A stretch of DNA of 64,000 bases from Pseudomonas sp. MMS21 TM103. Its GTDB lineage: Bacteria; Pseudomonadota; Gammaproteobacteria; Pseudomonadales; Pseudomonadaceae. Positions 16,528 through 23,757 of this stretch are shown here, piece after piece. The position numbers and the translations under genes are program-made. The number at the start of each line of letters is the position of its first letter. Position 1 is the stretch's first letter. Below the pieces are notes generated by a model. That model was not told where the DNA came from and did not search any database. It saw only the letters and a list, made by a program, of their open reading frames with translations. The stretch lies in NCBI RefSeq assembly GCF_022132145.1, contig NZ_JAJISP010000008.1:62001-126000 (forward strand), given 5' to 3'.

Positions 16528-17922
16528 ATGGCGGTCTACAACTACGATGTAGTGGTGCTGGGTTCTGGCCCTGCGGGTGAGGGCGCGGCAATGAATGCTG
16601 CCAAGGCAGGGCGCAAGGTGGCAGTGGTTGATAGCCGCCGTGAGGTCGGCGGCAACTGCACCCACCTGGGCACCATCCCGTCCAAGGCCTTGCGCCATTC
16701 GGTGCGCCAGATCATGCAATTCAATACCAACCCGATGTTTCGTCAGATCGGCGAACCGCGCTGGTTTTCCTTCCCCGATGTGCTGAAAAGTGCCGAGCGG
16801 GTTATCAGCAAGCAGGTGGCCTCGCGCACCGGATACTACGCGCGCAATCGCATTGACCTGTTCTTCGGCACGGGTAGCTTTGCCGACGAACAGACCATCG
16901 ACGTGGTCTGCGCCAATGGCGTGGTGGAAAAGCTGGTGGCCAAGCAGATCATCATTGCAACGGGCTCGCGGCCCTATCGTCCGGCGGATGTCGATTTTGA
17001 CCATCCGCGGGTTTACGAGAGCGATACCATTTTGACCCTCAGTCATACGCCTCGGCGTCTGATTATCTATGGGGCCGGGGTCATTGGTTGCGAATATGCG
17101 TCGATCTTCAGCGGTCTCGGTGTACTGGTCGATCTGATCGATAACCGTGATCAGTTGCTCAGTTTTCTCGATGCGGAAATCTCCGATGCGCTGAGCTATC
17201 ACCTGCGCAATACCAACGTGCTGATCCGCCACAACGAAGAGTACGAGAGCATCGAGGGTGTCGACAACGGGGTGATCCTGAATCTCAAGTCGGGCAAGAA
17301 GATCAAGGCCGATGCCTTGCTCTGGTGCAACGGCCGTACCGGCAACACCGATCAACTGGGCTTGGAAAACATCGGCATCAAGGTCAACAGCCGCGGGCAG
17401 ATAGAAGTCGACCATAATTACCGTACCGAGGTGTCGAATATCTTCGCGGCTGGTGATGTGATTGGTTGGCCGAGTCTGGCCAGTGCAGCCTACGATCAGG
17501 GGCGTTCCGCGGCTGGCAATATCGTCGAGAATGACAGCTGGCGTTTCGTCGATGATGTGCCGACCGGAATCTACACCATCCCGGAGATCAGCTCGATCGG
17601 CAAGAACGAGCGCGAGCTGACCCAGGCCAAGATCCCCTATGAAGTGGGTAAGGCATTCTTCAAGAGTATGGCGCGGGCACAGATTTCCAACGAGCCGGTC
17701 GGTATGTTGAAGATCCTGTTCCATCGCGAAACGCTCGAAGTGCTGGGCGTGCACTGCTTCGGCTATCAGGCTTCGGAGATCGTGCACATCGGCCAGGCGA
17801 TCATGAATCAGAAGGGTGAGGCGAATAGCCTCAGGTACTTCGTTAACACTACCTTCAACTACCCGACCATGGCTGAAGCCTATCGGGTAGCGGCGTTCGA
17901 CGGTCTCAACCGGCTTTTTTGA
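16528..17922 (+). CDS. sthA: soluble pyridine nucleotide transhydrogenase SthA
   Basis: A 464-residue FAD protein of the disulfide-reductase superfamily that equilibrates NADPH with NAD+ in the cytoplasm. The dinucleotide fold VVLGSGPAGEGAAMNAAKAG starts the protein. The active-site block reads GGNCTHLGTIPSKAL: the second Cys of the usual redox disulfide is Thr, which is expected for transhydrogenases and rules out a lipoamide or glutathione reductase. The NAD(P) fold IYGAGVIGCEYASIFSGLG is near residue 180. GAAGGAG precedes the ATG. It lies 121 bases after nqrM; the spacer shows no clear terminator, so co-transcription with nqr is possible. Confidence 0.96.
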   Translation: MAVYNYDVVVLGSGPAGEGAAMNAAKAGRKVAVVDSRREVGGNCTHLGTIPSKALRHSVRQIMQFNTNPMFRQIGEPRWFSFPDVLKSAERVISKQVASRTGYYARNRIDLFFGTGSFADEQTIDVVCANGVVEKLVAKQIIIATGSRPYRPADVDFDHPRVYESDTILTLSHTPRRLIIYGAGVIGCEYASIFSGLGVLVDLIDNRDQLLSFLDAEISDALSYHLRNTNVLIRHNEEYESIEGVDNGVILNLKSGKKIKADALLWCNGRTGNTDQLGLENIGIKVNSRGQIEVDHNYRTEVSNIFAAGDVIGWPSLASAAYDQGRSAAGNIVENDSWRFVDDVPTGIYTIPEISSIGKNERELTQAKIPYEVGKAFFKSMARAQISNEPVGMLKILFHRETLEVLGVHCFGYQASEIVHIGQAIMNQKGEANSLRYFVNTTFNYPTMAEAYRVAAFDGLNRLF

Positions 17923-18022
17923 ACGACTCCGATCGGTGGCCTGAGCCGGTCGGGGAAGATCCGTTCAGTGATTCCTCGGCATGGCGCTGGCCTAACCGGG
18001 AGAGTTTCTGACCAGGCAGCAA

Positions 18023-18055
18023 TAAAAAACCGGCCCACTGTGGCCGGTTTTTTAT
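18023..18055. terminator. rho-independent terminator, bidirectional
   Basis: Stem AAAACCGGCC / GGCCGGTTTT around a CACTGT-type loop with T6 on the plus side and an A-tract giving U's on the minus side. It lies between convergent sthA and the phosphodiesterase gene. Confidence 0.92.
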
Positions 18056-18132
18056 TGCCTGCTCTTTAGCGCGGGTAACCCATCCAACGGCGCCAGGGGG
18101 CGCTGCATCTCGAGTTTCGCATTAGGCCCAAT

Positions 18133-18858
18133 CTACGAGCTTGGCTGCAGCGTCTGCGCCGCAAGGCCGGGAAAGTCGGTAATCAGGCTGTCCACGCCGA
18201 AATCAGCCAGCCGGCGCATCAGTGCCGGTTCGTTGACCGTCCAGACCGAGACATGCAAGCCGGCTTTCTGCGCTTTGAGCAGGCGTTCCGGGGTGCACAG
18301 GGTCCAGTTCAACGCCAGTAGGCTGCAGCCATAGTGCTGGGCCACCTTAAGCGGGTCGAGCCAGGCATATTCCGCCACCAGGCCGCGGGCAAGCTGCGGT
18401 GTCAGGCGCTTGAGGGCGCTGAGCACCTCCCTTGAACTTGAGGTGACCGTGACTTTATCGGTCAGCTGATAACGCGCAGTCAGCTCGGCAATCGCTTCGA
18501 CCATCTTCGCGGCGCGGGCTTTCGAGGCGCTTTTGACTTCCAGTTGCCAGTGCTCGAAATCGCATTTCTCGAACAGCTCGGCCAAGCGAGGAATAGGGCA
18601 TGGGGTCTTCCAGCCAGGTCCGCCTTTACGGGCGTCATAGCTGGCCAGTTCGGCGGCGTCGTGCTCGACCACCTTGCCGCGATGGCCGGTGGTGCGCTTT
18701 AGGGTCGGGTCGTGAATTACCATCAACTCGCCGTCGCGCGACTGGTGCAGGTCCAGCTCGCAGCGTCGCACACCATGCTCCAGGCATTGCTGGAAGCTAA
18801 TCAAGGTGTTTTCCGGAGCTTCGCCTTTGGCGCCGCGGTGGCCATAGATCAGGGTCAC
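18133..18858 (-). CDS. glycerophosphodiester phosphodiesterase (UgpQ-like, cytoplasmic)
   Basis: A 241-residue GDPD-family enzyme that hydrolyses glycerophosphodiesters to glycerol-3-phosphate and an alcohol. The N-terminal HRGAKGEAPENT gives His7, Arg8 and Glu16; ELDLHQSRDGELMVIHD supplies Glu34, Asp36 and His49, the metal and acid/base set. No signal peptide is present, so it resembles cytoplasmic UgpQ more than periplasmic GlpQ. It overlaps the preceding small exported-protein gene by four bases (ATGA), which indicates translational coupling. Confidence 0.9.
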   Translation of the reverse strand: MTLIYGHRGAKGEAPENTLISFQQCLEHGVRRCELDLHQSRDGELMVIHDPTLKRTTGHRGKVVEHDAAELASYDARKGGPGWKTPCPIPRLAELFEKCDFEHWQLEVKSASKARAAKMVEAIAELTARYQLTDKVTVTSSSREVLSALKRLTPQLARGLVAEYAWLDPLKVAQHYGCSLLALNWTLCTPERLLKAQKAGLHVSVWTVNEPALMRRLADFGVDSLITDFPGLAAQTLQPSS

Positions 18859-19160
18859 GGTTGCTCCTTGGTCGGGTAGCTGATGCGTGGCTGATGGTGG
18901 CGCACGCTGTTGATGACGTGGTCGTATTCGAAGTACACGCTGAACTCGCGGTAATCCCAGCGGCTAATCGGCGGGCTGCCGACTGCAGGGCGTTCTTCAT
19001 CGGCCAGGCCGAAGCGCTCCAGTACCGAGCGCTGCGACTCTCCGCGCTGCGGCAGTTGAACGATGGCGGCACCTTGCTGGCCGAGGGGAATCTGCAGGCT
19101 GTCGGCGTTAGCGGCGAACGACAGGCACAATACTATTAGGGCAAGGAAAAGGCGTGGCAT
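18855..19160 (-). CDS. small exported protein, unknown function
   Basis: A 101-residue protein with a signal peptide (MPRLFLALIVLCLSFAANADS). The mature part contains QRSVLERFGLADEERPAVGSPPISRWDYREFSVYFEYDHVINSV, which resembles short conserved Pseudomonas proteins of unknown function. I chose the ATG at 19160 because the signal peptide starts there; eleven further in-frame codons upstream overlap the PilZ gene and add only polar residues. It sits between a PilZ-domain gene and a phosphodiesterase gene with overlapping ends, so the three form one minus-strand unit. Confidence 0.7.
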   Translation of the reverse strand: MPRLFLALIVLCLSFAANADSLQIPLGQQGAAIVQLPQRGESQRSVLERFGLADEERPAVGSPPISRWDYREFSVYFEYDHVINSVRHHQPRISYPTKEQP

Positions 19161-19173
19161 AGGGTTCTCGTCA

Positions 19174-19752
19174 CTAGGGCTGGGGCTGTTCACGGGCCTG
19201 GCGGCGCTCCAAGGCTTGGCGCTGGAGGATATGCCGGGCCAGTAACTGGCGCTGCGCGTCGGTCAAGGCTTCGAACTCGGTGCCGATCTCGAACTGTTGT
19301 TCGGAGAGCATCTGGCAGTGAATCACCTTGGCCCTCAATAGCAGGCCCAGAGCCTGCGGCATCAGCACTATCTTGATCGCCAGATGGCTACCGATAGCGA
19401 GGTTTTGGCTGCTGCTGAAACTCACGCCGCCCTCGGACAGGCAGACCTGCCTCGGTGTGCCGATGTCGCGCAGCAGGCTCTGGGCGACAGCTTGGCCGAG
19501 CAGGTCGATGCGCTTGTTGATTACCTTGAGGTAGTTGGCCAAGGTGCGGTCGCGCTCACTGATATGGCGCAATAAGTGCTGCGACTCGAAGTCCAGCAGG
19601 TGCAGTTCACTGAGCAGGTTGAACAGTGGTGAGCTGTCATGAAGCTCGTCGCTGGCCAGGGCTTCGGCACTGGACAGCGGGGTGAATTCCAGTGCGATCG
19701 TATCGTCGATACGATAGTATTCGCGGCGGTCATCTTCATCTTGAATCGACAT
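19174..19752 (-). CDS. PilZ-domain protein with degenerate c-di-GMP motif
   Basis: A 192-residue cytoplasmic protein. DDRREYYRIDDTIALEF at the N-terminus resembles the RxxxR part of a PilZ or YcgR-like domain, the middle is helical (LNLLSELHLLDFESQHLLRHI), and the C-terminal half (VCLSEGGVSFSS, IGSHLAIKIVLMPQALGLLLRAKVIHCQ) is a PilZ beta-barrel. The second binding motif D/NxSxxG reads CLSEGG, with Cys where Asp or Asn is expected, so c-di-GMP binding is uncertain. It is divergent from lolC with 95 bases between. The PAO1 homologue in this position is also annotated as a PilZ protein, as I recall. Confidence 0.75.
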   Translation of the reverse strand: MSIQDEDDRREYYRIDDTIALEFTPLSSAEALASDELHDSSPLFNLLSELHLLDFESQHLLRHISERDRTLANYLKVINKRIDLLGQAVAQSLLRDIGTPRQVCLSEGGVSFSSSQNLAIGSHLAIKIVLMPQALGLLLRAKVIHCQMLSEQQFEIGTEFEALTDAQRQLLARHILQRQALERRQAREQPQP

Positions 19753-19847
19753 GGCGAACCCATGGCAGCAGTAGTGGTCTGAGTGTAAGGCCGCTTGCCA
19801 AGCCCCGCCACAAGGACGTTCCTCTTTCCCGCGAATCAGCCCCCGAC

Positions 19848-21098
19848 ATGTTCAGACCTCTGTTCGTATATATAGGTACGCGTTATACGCGCGCCAAGCG
19901 TCGTAATCACTTCGTGTCTTTTATTTCCCTGACTTCAATGATCGGGCTGGCACTCGGCGTGCTGGTGATGATTGTAGTGCTGTCGGTGATGAATGGCTTC
20001 GATCATGAGATGCGCACGCGTGTGCTCGGCATGGTGCCGCATGCCACTATCGAGTCTGCTTCGCCCATCGATGATTGGCGCAGTCTTGCCGACAAGGCCA
20101 TGGAAAACCCGCAGGTGGTCGCCGTCGCGCCATTCAGCCAGATGCAAGGCTTGCTCACGCATGAGGGCAAGGTGCAGAAGGTGTTGATCAACGCCATCGA
20201 TCCGCCTGAGGAAGTGAAGGTTTCGATCATTGGTGATTTCTTTCAGCAAGGCCGCCTGCAAGACCTCGAGCCCGGCGCCTTTGGCATCGTCATTGGCGAC
20301 AAGGCCGCCGCCAAGCTGGGCGTCACTCTGGGCGACAAGATCACTTTCGTCGCGCCCGAAGTCACAGTAACGCCAGCGGGTATGTTTCCGCGGCTAAAGC
20401 GTTTTACCGTGGTTGGCATCTTTCATGTGGGTGCCGGCGAGATCGATGGTTACGTGGCGATGACCCATGTGCAGGATCTGGCGCGCTTGCAGCGCCGCCA
20501 AGCCGACCAGGTGCAGGGCATTCGCTTGAAGGTCGGTGATCTGTTTCAGGCGCCGCGCACGGCTTGGGAGTTGGCGCAAACCCTGGGTGAGCGTGAATAT
20601 TACGCCCGCGACTGGACCCGCACCCACGGCAACCTGTATCAGGCGATCCGTATGGAGAAGGCCATGATCGGTCTGCTGTTGCTGCTGATCGTCGCGGTTG
20701 CCGCGTTCAACATCATCTCGACGCTGGTCATGGTGGTGACGGACAAGAAGGGCGACATCGCCATCCTGCGTACCCTTGGAGCTACGCCTGGGCAAATCAT
20801 GGCCATTTTCATGGTCCAGGGCACGGTGATCGGCGTGGTCGGTACTGTCATTGGTGCGCTGCTGGGGATCTTTGCTGCGCTCAATATCAGCGCCGCTATC
20901 GCCGCGCTGGAGCGTGCTCTGGGCATGCGCTTTCTCAATGCTGACGTCTATTTCATCGACTACCTGCCATCGCAACTGATGCTCGCGGATGTACTGCTGG
21001 TCTGCGCCGCTGCGCTGGTTCTAAGTTTTCTCGCCACCCTATATCCGGCCTGGCGCGCGGCGCGCACCCAGCCAGCGGAGGCTTTGCGTTATGAGTGA
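19848..21098 (+). CDS. lolC: lipoprotein-releasing ABC permease LolC
   Basis: A 416-residue inner-membrane permease of the MacB/FtsX fold with four membrane helices: one near residue 25-50 (ISLTSMIGLALGVLVMIVVL) and three in the C-terminal half (MIGLLLLLIVAVAAFNII; FMVQGTVIGVVGTVIGALLGIFAAL; VLLVCAAALVLSFLATLYP). The periplasmic domain lies between. LolCDE extracts mature lipoproteins from the inner membrane for LolA. I used the ATG at 19848 (MFRPLFVYIG), which aligns with LolE below; a longer opening into the PilZ promoter region is rejected. The stop overlaps lolD by eight bases. Confidence 0.94.
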   Translation: MFRPLFVYIGTRYTRAKRRNHFVSFISLTSMIGLALGVLVMIVVLSVMNGFDHEMRTRVLGMVPHATIESASPIDDWRSLADKAMENPQVVAVAPFSQMQGLLTHEGKVQKVLINAIDPPEEVKVSIIGDFFQQGRLQDLEPGAFGIVIGDKAAAKLGVTLGDKITFVAPEVTVTPAGMFPRLKRFTVVGIFHVGAGEIDGYVAMTHVQDLARLQRRQADQVQGIRLKVGDLFQAPRTAWELAQTLGEREYYARDWTRTHGNLYQAIRMEKAMIGLLLLLIVAVAAFNIISTLVMVVTDKKGDIAILRTLGATPGQIMAIFMVQGTVIGVVGTVIGALLGIFAALNISAAIAALERALGMRFLNADVYFIDYLPSQLMLADVLLVCAAALVLSFLATLYPAWRAARTQPAEALRYE

Positions 21099-21789
21099 TC
21101 AGGTTATGCAGGATCGTGCGGTGTTGAGTTGTCGCAACCTTGGTAAAAGCTATGAGGAAGGCCCTCAGTCGGTGGTGGTGCTGGAAGGCCTGCAGCTGGA
21201 GCTGCACCCCGGCGAGCGGGTAGCCATCGTTGGCAGTTCGGGATCGGGTAAGAGCACTTTATTGAACATGCTCGGCGGCCTGGATACACCCAGTACCGGC
21301 AGTGTCTGGCTGGCAGGTGAGGAGCTGTCGGCGCTGAGTGAAAAAGAGCGGGGTCTGCTGCGCAACCGCTCGCTGGGTTTCGTCTATCAGTTCCATCACC
21401 TGCTGGCGGAGTTCACTGCGCTGGAGAACGTCTGCATGCCCCTGCTGATCGGGCGTACGCCGATAGCCGAGGCGCGTCAACGGGCAACCGCGCTGCTCGA
21501 ACGGGTCGGGCTCGGCCATCGCCTGGCACACAAGCCGGCGGAGCTGTCCGGCGGCGAGCGCCAGCGCGTGGCGATCGCCCGTGCCTTGGTCAATCGGCCG
21601 GGGCTGGTACTGCTCGATGAACCGACCGGCAACCTCGATCATCACACCGCCCAGGGTATTCAGGATCTGATGAGGGAATTAAGCAGCGCGTCGCGCACCG
21701 CTTTCCTGGTGGTGACCCACGACCTGGAACTGGCTCAGCAGATGGATCGCATCCTGCGCCTGGAAGACGGCAAGTTGGTGGCCGTCTGA
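21091..21789 (+). CDS. lolD: lipoprotein-releasing ABC ATPase LolD
   Basis: A 232-residue ABC ATPase. Walker A GSSGSGKSTLLN near residue 52, Q-loop YQFHHLL, signature LSGGERQR, Walker B LVLLDEPTGNLD and switch VVTHD are all present. It powers release of lipoproteins by the LolC/LolE membrane pair. Its start lies inside lolC and its last base is the first base of lolE, so the three subunits are translationally coupled. Confidence 0.96.
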   Translation: MSDQVMQDRAVLSCRNLGKSYEEGPQSVVVLEGLQLELHPGERVAIVGSSGSGKSTLLNMLGGLDTPSTGSVWLAGEELSALSEKERGLLRNRSLGFVYQFHHLLAEFTALENVCMPLLIGRTPIAEARQRATALLERVGLGHRLAHKPAELSGGERQRVAIARALVNRPGLVLLDEPTGNLDHHTAQGIQDLMRELSSASRTAFLVVTHDLELAQQMDRILRLEDGKLVAV

Positions 21790-23033
21790 TGTTTCGCCCT
21801 CTGAGTCTCTACATCGGTACCCGCTATACCCGGGCCAAGCGGCGTAACCATTTCATTTCCTTTATTTCGCTGACTTCGATGATTGGACTCGCCCTGGGGG
21901 TGTTAGCCATGATCGTGGTGCTGTCGGTGATGAACGGGTTTCAGAAGGAAATGAGTTCGCGCATCCTCGGCATGGTGCCCCATGCGGTTATCTCAGGGCT
22001 CGAGCCGCTGGATGATTGGTCGACGGTGGCCGCGGCTGCCAAACGCAATCCGCAAGTGTTGGCCGCCGTGCCCTTTGCCGAGTTGGACGGTATGTTGTCC
22101 TACCGCGGGTCGATGCAGCCGATTCAGTTGCAGGGCATCGATCCCGAGTTGGAGCCGCAGGTGTCGATCATTGCCGAGCACATGACCCAGGGTCGCCTGA
22201 GCGATCTGCAGGCCGGTGAGTTCGGTGTGGTCATCGGCGAAATTACCGCCCGGCGCTTTCAACTGAAGATCGGCGACCGCTTGGCGCTGATCGTGCCTGA
22301 GGCCAGTTCGGTGCCTGGTGGTATCACGCCGCGTATGCAGGCAGTCAATGTGGTCGGGGTGTTCAAGGTCGGTGCCGAGCTGGATAGCTCGCTGGCCTTG
22401 TTGCATGTCGCCGATGCTGGGCAGATTCAACGCTTGCAGCCTGGTCAGGTAGCCAGCGTGCGCTTGAAGTTGCAGGACCTCTACCAGGCGCCGCAGGTCG
22501 CTGCCGCGATCGTCAGCGAACTGGGTGACGGCTATCGGGCCAGCGACTGGACGCTGACCCAGGGCAGCCTGTTCAGTGCGATGAAAATGGAAAAGACCAT
22601 GATCGGCTTGCTGTTGCTGCTGATCGTCGCGGTGGCTGCGTTCAATATCATTGCCACCCTGATCATGGTAGTCGCCGACAAGGGCGGGGATATCGCCATC
22701 TTGCGCACCCTGGGTGCGACCCCCGGGCAGATCATGGGCATCTTCATGGTGCAGGGCACGGTGATAGGCATGGTAGGCACGCTGATTGGCGCCGTGCTGG
22801 GCATATTGTCGGCGCTGAATGTCAGCCAGTTGGTCGGTTGGATCGAGCGTCTCAGTGGTCAGCAGGTACTCAGCTCGGATGTCTACTTTATCAGTAACCT
22901 GCCGTCTGAATTGCTGCTCACCGATGTCCTGCTGATCTGTGGCGCGGCCTTTGCCTTGAGTTTTCTCGCCACCCTCTATCCGTCCTGGCGTGCAGCCGGT
23001 ATCCAGCCGGCTGACGCCTTGCGCTACGAATGA
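21789..23033 (+). CDS. lolE: lipoprotein-releasing ABC permease LolE
   Basis: A 414-residue paralogue of LolC with the same four-helix MacB/FtsX topology. Its first 55 residues (YIGTRYTRAKRRNHF, ISLTSMIGLALGVL) and the third-helix region (MIGLLLLLIVAVAAFNII, ILRTLGATPGQIMGIFMVQG) are almost identical to LolC, whereas the periplasmic domains differ. LolE is by convention the second permease of the operon; which one contacts LolA cannot be decided here with certainty. It ends at a strong terminator. Confidence 0.93.
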   Translation: MFRPLSLYIGTRYTRAKRRNHFISFISLTSMIGLALGVLAMIVVLSVMNGFQKEMSSRILGMVPHAVISGLEPLDDWSTVAAAAKRNPQVLAAVPFAELDGMLSYRGSMQPIQLQGIDPELEPQVSIIAEHMTQGRLSDLQAGEFGVVIGEITARRFQLKIGDRLALIVPEASSVPGGITPRMQAVNVVGVFKVGAELDSSLALLHVADAGQIQRLQPGQVASVRLKLQDLYQAPQVAAAIVSELGDGYRASDWTLTQGSLFSAMKMEKTMIGLLLLLIVAVAAFNIIATLIMVVADKGGDIAILRTLGATPGQIMGIFMVQGTVIGMVGTLIGAVLGILSALNVSQLVGWIERLSGQQVLSSDVYFISNLPSELLLTDVLLICGAAFALSFLATLYPSWRAAGIQPADALRYE

Positions 23034-23046
23034 GCTAGTCTCTGTT

Positions 23047-23085
23047 AATGCAAAAAGCCGTTACTCAGTAACGGCTTTTTGCATT
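23047..23085. terminator. rho-independent terminator, bidirectional
   Basis: A long stem (AATGCAAAAAGCCGTTA / TAACGGCTTTTTGCATT) with a CTCAG-type loop lies between lolE and the convergent DUF2062 gene. It touches the DUF2062 stop codon. Confidence 0.92.
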
Positions 23086-23618
23086 CAGTTCTCCTGCTTA
23101 CTGTCGCGGCGTTTTTCCTGGCGCTTGCGCCAGCTGCGCCTTACCCACCAGTGCCAATAGGTGTTGGTGGCCAGGTAGCCCAACGCAGCAAAGATCAAGC
23201 CGAGCACGAAAGAGCCAAGGAGCAGAGGCTGCCAGTGGGTCTGTAGCATATGGCCGACCCAGCTCAAGGTTATTTCGTCGGGCATGCGCAGAGTGGGGGT
23301 GTTGGTCATCCATGCGCCGAATTTATAGCTGCAATAGAACACCGGAGGCATGGTTATCGGGTTGGTCAGCCAGACCAGTCCAACGGAGATGGGCAGATTG
23401 GCGCGTGCAGGAATGGCGACCAGTGCGGCAGCGACCATTTGCAGGGGCATGGGGATCATGGCCCAGAACAGGCCGACGGCCACGGCGCGCGCCACCGAGT
23501 GGCGGTTGAGGTGCCAGAGGTTGGGGTCGTGAATAAGGTCGCCGAGAAAGCGCAGAGATTTGTTGGCCTTGATGCGGTCTGGATGAGGCATGTAGCGCTT
23601 GAATAAACGACGCGGCAT
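23085..23618 (-). CDS. DUF2062 membrane protein
   Basis: A 177-residue protein with a basic N-terminus (MPRRLFKRYMPHPDRIKANKSL), then two or three hydrophobic segments: VARAVAVGLFWAMIPMPLQMVAAALVAI, LPISVGLVWLTNPITMPPVFYCSYKFG and LLLGSFVLGLIFAALGYLA. The NPITMPP motif is typical of DUF2062. Function is unknown; in several proteobacteria the family neighbours lipoprotein transport or comEC genes, as here. I used the ATG at 23618; ten further in-frame codons upstream have no ribosome site. The C-terminus is strongly basic. Confidence 0.85.
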   Translation of the reverse strand: MPRRLFKRYMPHPDRIKANKSLRFLGDLIHDPNLWHLNRHSVARAVAVGLFWAMIPMPLQMVAAALVAIPARANLPISVGLVWLTNPITMPPVFYCSYKFGAWMTNTPTLRMPDEITLSWVGHMLQTHWQPLLLGSFVLGLIFAALGYLATNTYWHWWVRRSWRKRQEKRRDSKQEN

Positions 23619-23757
23619 CGTGGCTCTCTGGCAGGCTAACAGCGCCAATATTATGCACAGATTTGTGGTGACCTGCTTTCACACTTTGTCACAGCAAATA
23701 ATTCAGGGTCGCATGTGGGGTAGATCAACAGAATCGCAGCTCATGGAGTGAGTGGTT

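Noticed and set aside
16528..17922. SthA as a dihydrolipoyl dehydrogenase or glutathione reductase
   Set aside because: The second redox Cys is replaced by Thr (GGNCTHLGTIPSKAL), which fits soluble transhydrogenase.
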